Origin: Platerodrilus igneus
Taxonomy: Eukaryota > Arthropoda > Insecta > Coleoptera > Lycidae
Length of the DNA: 64,000 nt
Assembly (NCBI GenBank): GCA_036346225.1
Contig: JARFIW010001108.1
Location: 4,114,501 to 4,178,500 of the forward strand
Direction of reading: 5' to 3'
Shown: positions 1-11,384 of the stretch, piece after piece
Numbering within the stretch: the stretch's first letter is position 1
How the letters are laid out: every line of letters starts with the position of its first letter
The notes under the pieces: model-generated
Databases searched by the model: none
What the model saw: the letters and a program-made list of their open reading frames with translations, nothing else
What the model was told of the DNA's origin: nothing
Made by a program: the position numbers and the translations under genes

Positions 1-65
1 CAGATCTTCGGGAGGGGATACTCGGGGCTGGTCATCGTAAGAATTTAAAACAACGGTTCGATTTA

Positions 66-547
66 GTGATAGGGACTTAAGGTCATTACTAAGAGTAGAT
101 AAGTTAACGAATTTATTAGTCGAAATGAGAAAAGGAAAGCTTGACATTTTAGGTATTAGTGAGGTGAGATGACCAGATAGTAATGACTTTTAGAAAAATA
201 ATTATAGAATAATTACAACTTCTTCAACTAATGAACAGGCAGGGGTAGGAATAGTGTTAGGTAAAAGGTTAGGACGTAAAGTTAAAGAGTACATACAATT
301 TAGTGATAGAATAATTTTGGTTAGAATGAGTACGAAACCTACAGACGCGGTTTTAGTACTGGTTTACATACCAACAACTCAGTACGAGGATGAGGAAGTA
401 GAAAAGGTATCATCATCATTAAGTCTTCAGTCCTAGAACGGTTGGACGCATACCCTCATTGTTTCCTAATCTGAACCAACCTAGATGGTATACGAGGATA
501 TAAATAGTATAGTGAGAAAAGTAAAGCGAGATGAGAATTTAATAGTT
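66..547 (+). pseudogene. LINE copy A endonuclease, N-terminal part
   Basis: Broken reading frames match the start of the endonuclease domain seen intact in the copy at 21117-21989. The longest intact piece is 254-436, containing GVGIVLGKRLGRKVKEY and VLVYIPTTQYEDEEVE. Immediately after EDEEVE the frame meets an inserted antisense LINE tail (403-482). The endonuclease then resumes with VYEDINSIVRKVKRDENLIV before the LTR-like insertion at 548. The domain would nick target DNA for target-primed reverse transcription. Here it cannot be expressed as one protein. Confidence 0.7.
403..482 (-). repeat. antisense LINE 3'-tail fragment inserted in copy A
   Basis: About 80 bases beginning with a TCATCATCATTA tract followed by GTCTTCAGTCCTAGAACGG are the reversed 3' end of the same LINE family (compare 7207 and 27863). 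The piece sits inside the endonuclease frame of copy A, so it is a very short, 5'-truncated insertion in the opposite orientation. Confidence 0.75.
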
Positions 548-2668
548 TGTAACAAAATTATATTCTTTAAAAGGAAAATAATATGTCTGCTCTACCATAC
601 AGGCGGCAGTTAGATTACGAGGGGTTCCTATTTGATAGTCAAGCCCAGGGTAAAAAGGATGTTGAATGGCTTTGAGAAAAAAAAAGGGTCCCTCTAAAGA
701 GTTCTTCCAGCCAGCTAAGTTTCTTCAACTTAGGGCAGAGCTATGAGCTAGGGTCGTAGGATGGTATACGATAAAACAAAAGAAATTTTATTGGACGCCA
801 CCGTATCTTAATGAGTGTTTTATAAGAAATTATTCGAAGATCAGATACGGAAATCTTCGAAAGAAAAAAAAATTACGACAAGCAACATAAACAAAAATAC
901 TTACTGTGGTCTCTGCAACCTGGAATAGGAACGACGATCTCGTGCTATCTGAAAATTTAATCACACCTAAACATTTTCAAACTAGGGCTTCATTAAAGCC
1001 TAGTCACTTTATCACAAAAATAATTATTTGTAAATCACTAATCAAAATTATACTTTCAAGAAAAACTTTTAACTCTAACACCAATGATACCTTTCTTCAG
1101 GACTAATGTTTCTTAATTATAAACAGTTTGCTTCTGTAGGATAATTACTGTTGACTTCAAAGAAAGAAAATTTTGAGACAACACAATATTTTTTCTATTA
1201 ACTTTTTTTTTAAAAAAACATTTATATATACATTGTTTATACAACTTATTTATACGGAGACTTTCGAAACAGTTCCGTTTTCACTATTCAATATTAATCT
1301 CTAAGCATTCTTGGAATATTGTTTTATTAATTGCATAAATTATTTCAGTTTTCTTTACAAAAATATGTTACTTTTACTTTTTGTTACAGTGACTTCATGT
1401 TACTTGAATAGGATCCTTTTCAGTTCACAAAAAAATTACATATTCAAAAATAATTTCTCAGGTTATGGTTTTACATTTTTAATAGCAATTTCTGATAAAA
1501 TCAAAGGTCAAAGAAAAGTACTTATTGTCGACATTGAATTATACTTCAGGTGTATTATCACCATGTGTTATACATTATAATTCGGCAAGCAATTCTTATC
1601 ATATCACATGTTCAATAAAGCAAACCCTTCAATACAACTTTGTAACTTCAAACATAATCTTATACAAAGATCTTAAAATGTTAAGGTCAATTATGCCTTA
1701 TTCAAATATTAAATTTTTTAATTAAATTTTTAAATGAACCAAATTAATTGAACTATGAACTTTAGCAAAAATTTTGAGAATTAATTTTAAACAAACTTAG
1801 ATATAGCTTATTCGAAAATTTATCTGAGCTTTTTAATTGAAAGTTTCTTGAAAAGATATAAGTATAAAAATGGAGGATGACTCACCGCTGGCCATCTGCT
1901 TCTAGCCGGTTTTTTTCATTATATAAATTATATTTTAAATATCTGCGTCCTTACTTCTATAGTTGAGCGTGGCTGACGCAGATGTCTGAATTTAACCTTC
2001 ATACAAACCAATAACGTGTGCGGATTTCTACATTCCTGACTAGTAACAATTGAAACTGCTTCTCACTTTAGTGTATGCTTTATGTTTAACGATTGTATTC
2101 TTTACAATACTTAAATTTCCATAACTTCTTTACTTGTAACTTGACTTTAATATTTTAAAATTCGGAATTATAATTATCTCCATATTTAATGATAGGTAGT
2201 TTAATCCTTAAAACTCTAAACAAAAAAAGGAATAAAAACTTGAAGAATTAGTATCTCTTGAAGAACTTGAGCGTAAAAATATATTTACAACCATTTTAGG
2301 CCGATGCTATTACCAAAACTAACTTATGGTACATGTTGACTCCACTTAAATAATTGTTCCGGCGGCATGTTTAATTAAAAACTTGCAAGCCTAGAATAAT
2401 ACCTGTCTACGGACTATATCCGATATTAAAAATGGCTTATTCCACGAGGCAATCTTGATTGTATGAGCATGCGCCGGGACGGAGGATATTGAAACAAGAT
2501 ACAAACAACTAGAAGTTCACTTGAAGTGTACTTTTGCTATTCTAATGTAGAGGGCGTACTATGTATGAATTTTATAATAAAAGGTTTCAATAGAAATTTA
2601 ACATTAATTAGTTAGGTGTATTGAACAAAAATTGTGTATTTGAATAACAGAAAATCGAAATTGTTACA
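548..2668. mobile_element. 2.1 kb LTR-like insertion (possible solo LTR) inside LINE copy A
   Basis: The insertion begins TGTAACAAAATT and ends AATTGTTACA, giving TG...CA termini that form a short imperfect inverted repeat. It is flanked on both sides by AGTT (544-547 and 2669-2672), a 4 bp target duplication. Removing it rejoins the LINE endonuclease at ENLIV / VMGDFNA. No coding domain was recognised inside, and no second internal copy of the ends was noticed, which favours a long solo LTR over a complete element. A TATA-like ATATAAGTATAAAAATGG lies near 1856. Confidence 0.6.
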
Positions 2669-2672
2669 AGTT

Positions 2673-2990
2673 ATGGGCGATTTTAATGCGTCAGTGGGAG
2701 AAGGTAGTGAGGGAAAAATGGTCCGAAGATTTTGGTATAGTAGACAAAATGATAGAGGAGAAAGATTAGTTGAGTTTTGCAAGGAATATAGATTAGTAAC
2801 TGTAAACACCCTATTCGAACATGATAGAAGAAGATATACCTGGAAAGCGCCAGGTGATAGGGCTAGAGATACCAAATAGATTATATTTTAGTTAAACAAA
2901 GATTTAGAAACCAAGTTAAAAACTGTCGTAGTTATCCAGGGGCTGACATATAGCGATCATAATTTAGTTACAATGAAGTGTAATTCAAAA
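2673..2990 (+). pseudogene. LINE copy A endonuclease, C-terminal part
   Basis: The frame 2634-2879 carries VMGDFNASVGEGSEG, RGERLVEFCKEYRL and TNTLFEH-type residues (here VNTLFEHDRRRYTWK). These are the mid-endonuclease motifs, including the catalytic DFN aspartate and asparagine. After a stop at 2877-2879 the similarity continues as a decayed YILVKQRFRNQVKNCRSYPG-like stretch and an SDHNLV-type site near 2950. It is split from its N-terminal half by the LTR-like insertion upstream. Confidence 0.75.
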
Positions 2991-3018
2991 TTCAAAAAAT
3001 TGAGAAATGCTAAAAGAG

Positions 3019-4248
3019 AGGGGTGGGATCTAGGTAAGCTTAATGATTGTGAGGTAAAAGAGGAATGTTTAAACAAGTATTACATAATAAGATCAAAGAG
3101 ATAGCTATAGGAGGGAACGTAGAAAATAGATGGAAAAAATAAAATGGGCTGTACATGATACAGCACAGGCTATAGGTAAAAAGAAAGTAGAAGCGAGAAA
3201 ACCCTGGGTAACAAAAGAGATATTAGATTCAATAGAGAATACAAGAAAGCTTAAACCTTTCAGAGAATTGGACAGTGAAAGTAAGCAGAAATATAATAGA
3301 GTTAGAAATAAGATAGTACATGAGTGCAGAAAAGCTAGAAATAAATGAATGGAGGAGAATTGTAAGATGATTTGAGAGTAGGTAATTCAGACAAGGCTTA
3401 CAGGGCAGTTAAAAAGTTTTTTGGGGAAGATAGGAAAAAATAGAATGTTATTAAGGAAGAGAATAATGAGCTTCTAATAAATAAAGTTGAGGTAGCAGAT
3501 AGATGGAAAACATATTTAGAACATTTATATAAGGGAGACCATATGGATGAGTTAGAGAACGACCAAGAAGAGGGTGTAGGAATAGGGTTCTCAATTTTAA
3601 GAGAGGAATTTGATAGAGCTGTTAGGGATGTTAAACTAAATAAAGCGCCGAGGATTGACGATCTACTCACAGAATTAATAAAATATGCAAGTCAGAATAC
3701 TTTAGACTAGTAAAAGTAATATACGGCACAGGCGAGGTTCCAATAGATTTCGAAAAAAATATTATTATCCCAATCCCAAAAAAAGTCGGGAGCTGATAGG
3801 TGTGAGAATTTAAGAACAGTTAGTTCTTCCCACGCTTCCAAAATACTAACAATAATAATTTAAAATAGAATAGAAGTTTTCACTGAGAATTATTTAGGCG
3901 AAGACCAATATGGTTTTCATAAAGACAGAGGGACCAGAGAACCGATACTAATGATTAGGGTAATTATCGAAAAAGGTTACAAAAAGATAAAAAGACCCAT
4001 TTCGCGTTTGTAGATTTAGAAAAAGCATTTGATAGGGTTAATTAGATTGTTATGTTCAGGGTTTTGCGAAAAATAGGAATCTCTCATAGGGACAGAAAAA
4101 TTATTTACAGTCTATATAAAAACCAAAGCGTAGTAATTAGATTTGATGAAATAGAAAAGGAAGCTAAGATTAGAAATGGCATTAGTCAGGGCTGTATACT
4201 ATCATCCTTGATTTTTAATGTTCATATTGAGAAAGCTTTAAACTTAGC

Positions 4249-4284
<36 letters not shown>

Positions 4285-4610
4285 AGAGATAGGTATTAGT
4301 GTACAGGGACCAAAAAAAAGACATGTTACGTTTTGCAAATGATATAGCCATTACAGCAGGGTCTAGAAAAGATTTAGGAGAGTTTGTAAATATTTTAGAT
4401 GAGATACTACAGAGTAACTATAGTATGAGAATTAACTCAGGAAAGACAAAGATATTGACAAGGCCTAGTTATAAATCAAAATTAAAAATAGGTAATACCG
4501 AGTTAGAGGAGGTAGATGAATTTTGCTATTTAGGTAGTATAATTACAAAGAACAGACGTAGTAGAAGGGATATAGAATCTAGAGTAGCTCCAGCTACAAA
4601 TATGTTTTAA
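3019..4610 (+). pseudogene. LINE copy A reverse transcriptase region
   Basis: Broken frames cover the linker and reverse transcriptase. The piece at 4052-4342 reads FRVLRKIGISHRDRK and NGISQGCILSSLIFNVHIEKAL, the conserved GxSQGxxLSPxxFN block. The frame 4299-4610 has MLRFANDIAITAGS, where the family catalytic FADD appears as FAND, so the first catalytic aspartate is lost. It also has FCYLGSIITKNRRSRRDIE. A GA microsatellite sits between the two blocks and shifts the frame. Not functional. Confidence 0.75.
4250..4282 (+). repeat. (GA)n microsatellite within LINE copy A
   Basis: About 16 consecutive GA dinucleotides interrupt the reverse transcriptase frame of copy A and produce an artificial RERERERE peptide. 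Confidence 0.95.
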
Positions 4611-4614
4611 AAAA

Positions 4615-5312
4615 AGAAAGACGTACTAATTGCTAATAGTATCAGTTTGGATCATAGAAAAAGTCTCTTAAAAGTCGTACGTATGGAGCGTTCTATTATA
4701 CGGTAGTGAGACTTGGACAATTAACGAGGTAGCTTTTAAAACTTGGTGTTATAGGAGAATGTTAAAGATTAGTTGCGCAGATAGAGTAACAAATGAGGAA
4801 GTTTATAGAAGGATATGTGAGGAACCCTGTATGTGGAAACAATTAAAGGTCAGAACAGATAGAATAATACGGCACCAGTTAAGACATGAGGGACTATTTA
4901 GTAAGGTCTTAGATTATAGACTACCAAATAAAAATAGAGTAGGACATGACAAAACTCACAATTTGTTAGCGGTCTGGCATGTTGGCAGCGATTCGGAGAG
5001 CCTTACCATAACATATAATTTAACACTTTTCTTTTTTGGAGGGGTTAACCAGGTAATGTTTCATTTGCTTATAAATGGGTATCGTGTAAACATGTTGGAG
5101 TTCTTTAACAACTATCAGGTTGCTAATATCGATGTAGAGCCAGGTAGATGGGAAAAAGATAGAAGAGTATAGGAAGATCTAGACCAAGCTATATTAGTCA
5201 AATTATTAGAATTTTAGGATGTGAAGGGTATATAGAACTTTTTAGATTAGCACAGAATAGAAAAGAAGTTAGAACTGCGTCACACCGACCTTAAGTAAGA
5301 AAACAAAATGAT
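4615..5312 (+). pseudogene. LINE copy A C-terminal region and 3' end
   Basis: Frame 4759-5172 opens with MLKISCADRVTNEEVYRRI and continues through RTDRIIRHQLRHEGLFSKVL, the C-terminal region of this LINE family. The match stops near 4947. About 190 bases of unrelated sequence follow, then similarity resumes as SYISQIIRILGC and ELFRLAQNRKEVRTA. It terminates with an ATGATGATGATTA tail at about 5312. Confidence 0.7.
4948..5140. other. unidentified insertion in LINE copy A C-terminal region
   Basis: Sequence between NKNRVG-type and RRV/PSYISQ-type LINE codons has no counterpart in the other LINE copies. No terminal repeats or target duplication could be made out. Confidence 0.4.
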
Positions 5313-5414
5313 GATGATTAATAGGTCTTCCAAAAATGCTGTTTTATGCGTATAGATGTATGTAATAGATTTCTTACTCTGTTATTGAATTCTAATATAA
5401 AATTTATTCTCATG

Positions 5415-5790
5415 CTATAGGGATGGCGTTGATTTATAATTTCGGTAACGCTTGCAACTCATTGAAAATGATAAATTAAATGGAAGAAATAGTATAGCAT
5501 CGTCCAGAAGCGAGTTCATTACAATTTCTTCTAAAACTATGCTTGAAGCCATTGGACATCCTGAAATTTGATTACGATATTTGTATTCAAATGAGAAAAA
5601 ACTTGTACTGAAGATAAAATCTACAATTTTTAAGAACGTGTTTTCTGGTATATTACAATTTTTGTTAATTTCCTTCCAAATAGTTTCAATATTTTTAAGG
5701 ACGAGTTCTTTTAGTACATTTGTAAATAAAGATACCAGGTCCAAGCTTATTAGTACATAGTTATACGGTAATTTGTAGTAATTTATGAAT
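5415..5790 (-). pseudogene. Penelope-like element reverse transcriptase fragment
   Basis: The 109-residue frame 5415-5744 begins MDLVSLFTNVLKELVLKNIE and contains FLKIVDFIFSTSFFSFEYKY, then ISGCPMASSIVLEEIVMNSL. The spacing of the D..SLFTN motif (reverse transcriptase motif A), the F-S-F-x-x-K-Y block and the G-x-x-M-x-S-S motif B is that of Penelope-like reverse transcriptases. Upstream codons to about 5790 extend the match. Motif C, the GIY-YIG endonuclease and the terminal repeats are absent, so this is an orphan fragment. The EEIV where the family has a D-rich helix suggests decay. Confidence 0.75.
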
Positions 5791-5799
5791 TTAGAAAAT

Positions 5800-7206
5800 G
5801 CAGCACTACATTATTTTGATACCAAAAATCGACAAATGCCACGAAATTATGGAGGATTTAAACATGACAATTTAGCGGTATTTTTTTATTTCTCCCAAAT
5901 CTCTTCTTGGGGCCCTGAAATGACAAGAAAAAATCGAATTTCTTATTTTGTGCTGAACAGTGGAAATAGGTCGTATGCTAAATTGACTGGTGATAACCAT
6001 TTTTAATGGACCTGTGGTTAGAAACATGCTTTTGAATGGTATCTTGTCAACTCCGAAAGATATGTTTCTTCCCCGTGGAATAACCGGCAATGATTAAGCA
6101 CCTATCTATCAGAAATCTCGTTTGCTTTCCGCAGACGTATTCTCAAATATTTATTTCTCTTCTAACAAGGTGATCTACTTTTTTATAGGCGATTAGTTGA
6201 ATAATTAAACATTTCCAATAATAATACGGGGCAATGACCTAATCTATATACGTCCACTGTGTCAAGTTGCTATGAACATTTCTTTAGCACACGTATTTCA
6301 TAAAAATGCGGTTTGATGATTTCAGTACTTAAAATATAAAATATAAATGTGGTTACGTTATTTTTAAAGTCCTGCAATCTCTCCATAAATTTTCTGATTT
6401 AACTAGTGGGTCACATGAATTTCCAGATTCATTGTATTCATTCGGCTAATGCTGGAAAAGATCAAAGCTCAATTTTGCGGTTTCCTGTGTTTATATTACT
6501 GTAGTAAAGTATATAAATCAAAACGTGCGTGTTGAATAAGTGAGAAACCGAAAGAAAAGGTTTAAGAAGACACACTTAATCATCTATAAATAAAAGTTAA
6601 ACCAACCTGTAACTATTAGCTTTATGACTTCAATTAAAGATGCTCTACAACAACATAACAATGGTGGCTCATGCTTGTAATATTCAACTTGTTTATTGTT
6701 TAATAACTTTCTCTTTCAAGTTTCTGTTCTCAATTATATTCCTTTGTATCATCAGATTGATCGAAATAATCGCGATTTCATTATAATTACAGAGCCTGAG
6801 AATCGCCTTTGTTAGGCATGATTGATCACTGCCCACAGTTTTAATTCAGACAAAACATAATGTATGGGAGCATGTGAGTGCGTGCGAGCGTGGGTGTGTG
6901 TATGCAATGTGCTAAGATAAGGATGAACAGCATAGGGATCTCGGAAACCGTAAAAGTTACAAAGACGATTAGATTACAAAAAAGTTGTGCAATTTGGGGG
7001 TCAATAATATGCTCTTGAGAAAATCCCAAAATAAGCCTTACTTCCGGAGATATTCGAAAATATTCGAAATTCACATTATGTTTTTATTTTATTTTTTTAA
7101 GTTATTTGAAAAGGTATAAAAAAACACTATTTTAGATGTACAAGACAGCGTTTACAAATTTTCTGTAAAACTTTTCGTTTCGAAGAAATTATTAACATTG
7201 CTTTTT
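5800..7206. other. no recognisable feature
   Basis: AT-rich sequence with several short open frames on both strands (for example 5785-6006 and 6841-7074) but none with a recognisable domain. A short GTGCGTGCGAGCGTG-type purine/pyrimidine run lies near 6870-6905. Confidence 0.5.
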
Positions 7207-7690
7207 TATCATCATCATTAGGTCTTCAGTCCTGGAACTGGTTAGACGCGTAACCTCATTGTTTCTTATTCTGAACTAACCTACACAATTCCCTGAAATT
7301 TGCATAGTCCACATCTATTACTATCTGATCTAGGTCTACACATACCTCCTTTTTCCTATCTCTGCTTGTAATATATCCCATACTATTCCCAAAAATGCCT
7401 TAGAACGTATTCTGCCCTTCTATTTCTCCAATTTTTTTTCCACAGATATCTTTATTCCCCTACTATTTCTATAGCCTATTTGTTATTGACTTTGTGTACC
7501 CATGCTATCATCCTCATACATGTGAAGCACAACATTCCAAAAGGCTGCTACCGTTTTTCTGTCTGCTTTTCCTACTGCCCGTATTTCATAGGCATACTGT
7601 GCTGTGCTCCACACATATGCTTTCAACAATTTTCTTCTTGTTTCTATGTTTCTTGTCTTTGATCATTGGCGCTGTTTTTTCTTGTTAGAT
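7207..7690 (-). pseudogene. LINE copy B distal 3' block (type a) with (ATG)n tail
   Basis: In reverse complement the block codes a decayed LINE C-terminus (AAFWNVVLHMYEDD then IGYRNSRGIKIS-like codons) and ends in ACCTAATGATGATGAT. It closely resembles the stand-alone tail at 27863-28233 and the block at 17457-17885, down to shared phrases such as CTGAAGCACAACATTCC. Confidence 0.65.
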
Positions 7691-8030
7691 GCAGTTCGGT
7701 CCTCTTTTATTGTTTTACAATTATATACCCTATTTATCCGACATTCAGTAGTTGTGAAGAGGGTAAGCAGCCGGTGGCTGCCAAATTCCCCCAGCACTTG
7801 AACATTTGCCGATTTAATATTTTTTCCAATATATCTTTTCGCACAGTCAACACTAGTTGCAGGTATTTCACAACCAACACCTGTAGTTGTTTATAATAAA
7901 TATCAGATTTATCTGCGCTTATTTTTTCGTCAGTAGGTTTTCCGTCTCAAAACTGGTTGGACACGTACCTGCACTTATTTATATTCTGAGCTAGCCTACA
8001 CAGTTCCTTGAAATTCGCACACAGCCTATA

Positions 8031-8252
8031 TACATTGCATTTACATTTCCAATAGTCCACCCGAATGTACTACATTGGCCAGGAGGCGAGTTTTTTGTTG
8101 CCTGGAAATTTAGAATTTTGTCGAACCCTTGCCGTTCCAGTCAAGGTAGGGATCTTTAACGTGCGTGACAACACTCACACACGGGATCTCCATTTAACCT
8201 CTCATCCGAACGAGGGCGTAATTTTTGTGAAAAATGCGCACCTGCCATTTTA
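8031..8252 (-). mobile_element. tRNA-headed SINE, head missing (copy S1)
   Basis: The stretch contains the SINE body reversed: GGTACTACATTGGCCAGG-like sequence (with one change), the CTTTAACGTGCGTGACAAC block and CCTCATCCGAACGAGGGCG-like sequence. It stops after GTGAAAAATGCGCACCTG, before the tRNA-like head. It lies between two 3'-end blocks of LINE copy B, at the same relative place as copy S2 in the LINE at 17457-22425. Confidence 0.75.
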
Positions 8253-8472
8253 ATTATATGCCCTATTTCACCGAGATTCAGTAGTATGTGAAGGGAGTTA
8301 TGCAACCTGTGGCTGCCAAGATCCCCCAGCACTTAGACATTTGCCAAATTAATAGTTTTCCAGTAAATCCTTTTACACAATTAACATTATTTGAGAATAT
8401 TGCCCAACCACTACTTGTAGTTGCTTATGATAATCATCATGTTTAAGTACAGTTACTTTTTTCGTCATTAGT

Positions 8473-9420
8473 TTATCCATCTTGGGACTGGTTGGATGCA
8501 TACCTCCATTGATTTCTATTCTGAGCTAGCCTACACATTTCCCTGAAATTCCTACTGCCTACATCTTTCACTATCTGTGTGCAGTAGTCTAACCTAGATC
8601 TACTTCTACTTCTCTTTTTTCCTATCTCTGCTTCTAATATGTTCTGCACTATTCCCTCATGCCGTAGTATGTGGTATATCATTCTATCACTCCTATTTTT
8701 TACCGTTTTCCACATATTTCTTTCTTCCCTTACCATTTTTAGTACAGTACCTCTTCGTTCTTAACTTTGTCGGTCCATGATATCTTCCTCATACGTCTGT
8801 AGCAGCACATTTCAAAGGCTTCTATCTATTTTTTGTCCGCTTCTCCTACTGTCCAGGCTTTACAGCCGTATAGTGCTGTGCTCTACACATGTTTTAAGCA
8901 ATCTTTTTCTTGTTTCTATGTTTGTTGTCTTTAAACACAGTAGTTGCTTTTTGTCGTTAAATGTAGCACGACCTTGTGCTAATCTTTGTTTTATATCGTT
9001 TGCGCTTTTCCCATCTTGCGTTATTTTGCTTTCTAGGTAGCAGAAATCCTTCATCTCTTGTAAGTTCTCCTTACCTATTCGTATTCTTGTTTTTGATTTA
9101 TTATCTCCTCTTTCTCTTTTGCATACTAGAACTTTAGTTTTATTTTCTTTAATTTTCATACCGTATCTCTCTGTTAGAACCGTTTCCATTTCATTATGAG
9201 CAGCTTCTAACTTCTTTGCTAGATGCTAATACCGCTATATCATCTGAAAATCGAAGCATATCAATTTTTTGTTCCTGCATGGTAATTCCAAATTTCTTCC
9301 TGCATTTGACAGTACTCGTTGCCTTTTTAATGTACAAGTTAAAAATTAATGGGGATAGGGCATATCCCTGTCTTACCCCTTTCCTAATATTTACTTCTTG
9401 TACGTTCCTGCTCTAATTCT
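8473..9420 (-). pseudogene. LINE copy B reverse transcriptase C-terminal coding region
   Basis: Two minus-strand frames cover it. Frame 9189-8860 reads METVLTERYGMKIKENKTKV and DFCYLESKITQDGKSANDIK. Frame 8736-8473 reads RNMWKTVKNRSDRMIYHILR, IVQNILEAEIGKKRSRSRSR and FREMCRLAQNRNQWRYASNQ. Upstream, about 9190-9420, decayed codons give LRFSDDIAVLASSKE, a catalytic F(A)DD motif with alanine replaced by serine. The protein would be the reverse transcriptase thumb and C-terminal domain. Frameshifts between the pieces make it non-functional. Confidence 0.75.
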
Positions 9421-9681
9421 ATTACTGCTGCTGCTGCTGTTTGCTCTTTGTACAAGCTATGTACCTTTTTATATGGCCCGTAAAAAGATACACTCTCTTT
9501 TGAATAGTGTTTTCTGCTACAAATTCAATGATGTATGGCATGGTATGGCTGCCGTGTGTTTTTATTTAAAAAAGGCTTCTTAATAAATTTCCAAGGTGTT
9601 GTTATTCTAGTAATTAAATTATTTTAATGTCACTAATCATGTTTTGAAGTTAAATAGAACAGTCCTACAATAAATGGTGTT

Positions 9682-10196
9682 CAAGCTTGCGTTCATAAAT
9701 TATTTTAATATTTGTATGCGTTTAGAAATAATCTTATGTGGATAAAGCAACAATAAACAAACAAAAATGCGGTTTCTATACTGTTAGGAAGGACCAGCCC
9801 TTAGTGGCAGAAAGGGCACTGCTACGAGAAATAAGATTATTTTAAATCACTTATCACTTTTCCAGGTACTTTGATAGCACAGGTGCTTAAATCAAAACGG
9901 AATAATTGAGGGTTATATAGGAAGGATGGGATATAAGTTAAAGTTATTTTAACGCTTAAACAAAACTGTTTTTCACAAGTAAAATAAAGCGGTTGACTCA
10001 TTAAAGACAATACTTTGGTGTATTTAATGAAAATAGACAACTTAACGTAACTAGAGCTATAGCTTCACTGTTTGTCCAGACAAGTAGTGTAGTAAAAAAG
10101 AGGCGTGGTGGGGTGAAGTAATAAAATATGAAAATTTAAAAATTGCCGCCAATAAGCACCAGAGTAAATACTAACGATAAACGTTCACTAAACATA
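9682..10196. repeat. about 500 bp repeat, first copy
   Basis: This stretch, starting near GCTTGCGTTCATAAATTATT and ending near ACGTTCACTAAACA, recurs at 10577-10628 plus 12132-12600. It shares many exact phrases, such as GGTACTTTGA, ACAATACTTTGGTGTAT and GCGTGGTGGGGTGAA. It is non-coding by inspection. The second copy is split by the foldback element. Confidence 0.8.
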
Positions 10197-10576
10197 CCAC
10201 CTATCCAAATGAATATCATTTGTAATAATGAAAATTTATGATATCCAAATGGCTACCCTACTCGTAATGAAGCTTAAAATGTACTAATTACTAAAATACA
10301 CATTAAATTAAGTTAAAACTACATGATTACTATTCACTAAATAGTGGTTACGATTTAGTTAACGGCCTCGTTAGCAAGCCTGATGCAGTTCGCACAGTAG
10401 CGACACGAACATGGCCATCTGGACCAGAGTGTAAATTAATTATTCTACTCTAAGGCCAACAAAGCGGAGGAGAAGAAGAGTAGAAGAATGATGGAATACA
10501 AGACAAGCACAATAGAATAGACTGAAATTCCAGGGGATGATTCAAATTTAGCTTCCGGCAAAGAAGATAAATGTTT
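10197..10576. other. spacer between the two repeat copies, no feature seen
   Basis: No reading frame of note. It may be part of the duplicated segment, since the two repeat copies are separated by about 0.9 kb once the foldback element is removed. Confidence 0.4.
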
Positions 10577-10628
10577 AAGGCTTGCGTTCATAAATTATTT
10601 TAATATTTTTATGCGGTTAAAAATAATG
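10577..10628. repeat. about 500 bp repeat, second copy, left part
   Basis: GCTTGCGTTCATAAATTATT and the following TTTTATGCGG match 9682-9735. The match breaks at AAATAATGG where the foldback element begins. Confidence 0.75.
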
Positions 10629-10739
10629 GTAGATATGCAAGGGGCGTACGATACCAAAAACCTGTTTTCTTATGGCATTTAACATGGGAAATTCTAAAGT
10701 CCAAAAAGACCATTTTTGTGAATTCCACTAAGCATTTTT

Positions 10740-11190
10740 TAGCCACAGGCATGAATAATTTAATTAAATTCTAATTTGCCATTATCATGCAGTATACCCT
10801 TCCACCATATTAACAAATATTCGCACATCTAGTAACAGTATTAAATAACATTGTCATCTTAAATTTGCACAATAGTTTTCTTCAACTAATCATTTTTTAG
10901 CTTCCGGCATGGATCGCGCTCTCGACACCCTGATTTGGACCGTCGGGCCCCGGCATCCTTCCGCAGAACTTTGGCATCTTTCCACAGGACTACCGGATCT
11001 GCAAATTCTTTCGCTTAGGCACATTTTTAGCAACTTTAATGTTAAAATCTGTGGATAGATATGAACCACAGCGAGCTAAATGTTAAACTAGGAAGGCTCA
11101 ACTATCAGGATGTGCCTAAATTTATTCATTATGGCACATATACTCACGATTAATCCATTAAAATCCTTCCTTTCCTTTCATAAGGAATAG
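10740..11190. repeat. foldback element, left inner arm
   Basis: Pairs in reverse complement with about 11385-11830. Shared blocks include AGCTTCCGGCATGGATCG, GACGGTCC/GGACCGTC, GGATAGAT, AACTAGGAAGGCTCAACTAT and CATCCTGATAG. A few percent to perhaps 10 percent of bases differ by eye. Confidence 0.8.
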
Positions 11191-11384
11191 ACATGCAAAT
11201 TCTTTCGCTAATTTATGGTAATATTTGTATAAATCTACTAGATTAATCCATTAAATCTAATGCAATCGTATACAAATTAAATTCTTATTTGTCTCGATAT
11301 ATTTGCATAAATCTTCTAGTAACATTGATTAAGCACTGTATTTGCACATATTAATCCATTAAACTAATCTATACATGAGAGGAA

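Larger units (their letters stand above)
66..5312 (+). mobile_element. RTE-like LINE, decayed sense copy (copy A)
   Basis: This is a non-LTR retrotransposon in sense orientation, recognised by an apurinic-type endonuclease followed by reverse transcriptase. Segments read in order: endonuclease start (LDILGISEVR near 150-170), endonuclease core (GDFNASVGEGSEG near 2675), reverse transcriptase (about 3390-4610) and the C-terminal region with CYLGSII and WCYRRMLKIS motifs. It ends in an ATGATGATGATTAA-type tail, which matches the reversed ATCATCATCATTA ends of the antisense copies. Many stops and frame changes make it a pseudogene. Three unrelated pieces interrupt it: an antisense LINE tail (403-482), an LTR-like insertion (548-2668) and about 190 bp near 4948-5140. 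The clade assignment (RTE-like) is inference from the protein style. Confidence 0.8.
7207..9466 (-). mobile_element. RTE-like LINE, antisense 5'-truncated copy B with chained 3' ends
   Basis: Read on the minus strand this copy holds a reverse transcriptase C-terminus (8473-9420), then a 3' end at about 8465. Past a spacer and a SINE there is a second 3'-end-like block (7920-8030), and past another spacer a third block ending in the (ATG)n tail at 7207. Each block repeats the family ending, recognisable as LAQN, then ACTGGTTGG reversed, then a TTTTTCGTCA or ATCATCATCA tail. The same three-block order occurs at 17457-19100. The 5' end of the copy is lost near 9466. Confidence 0.75.
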
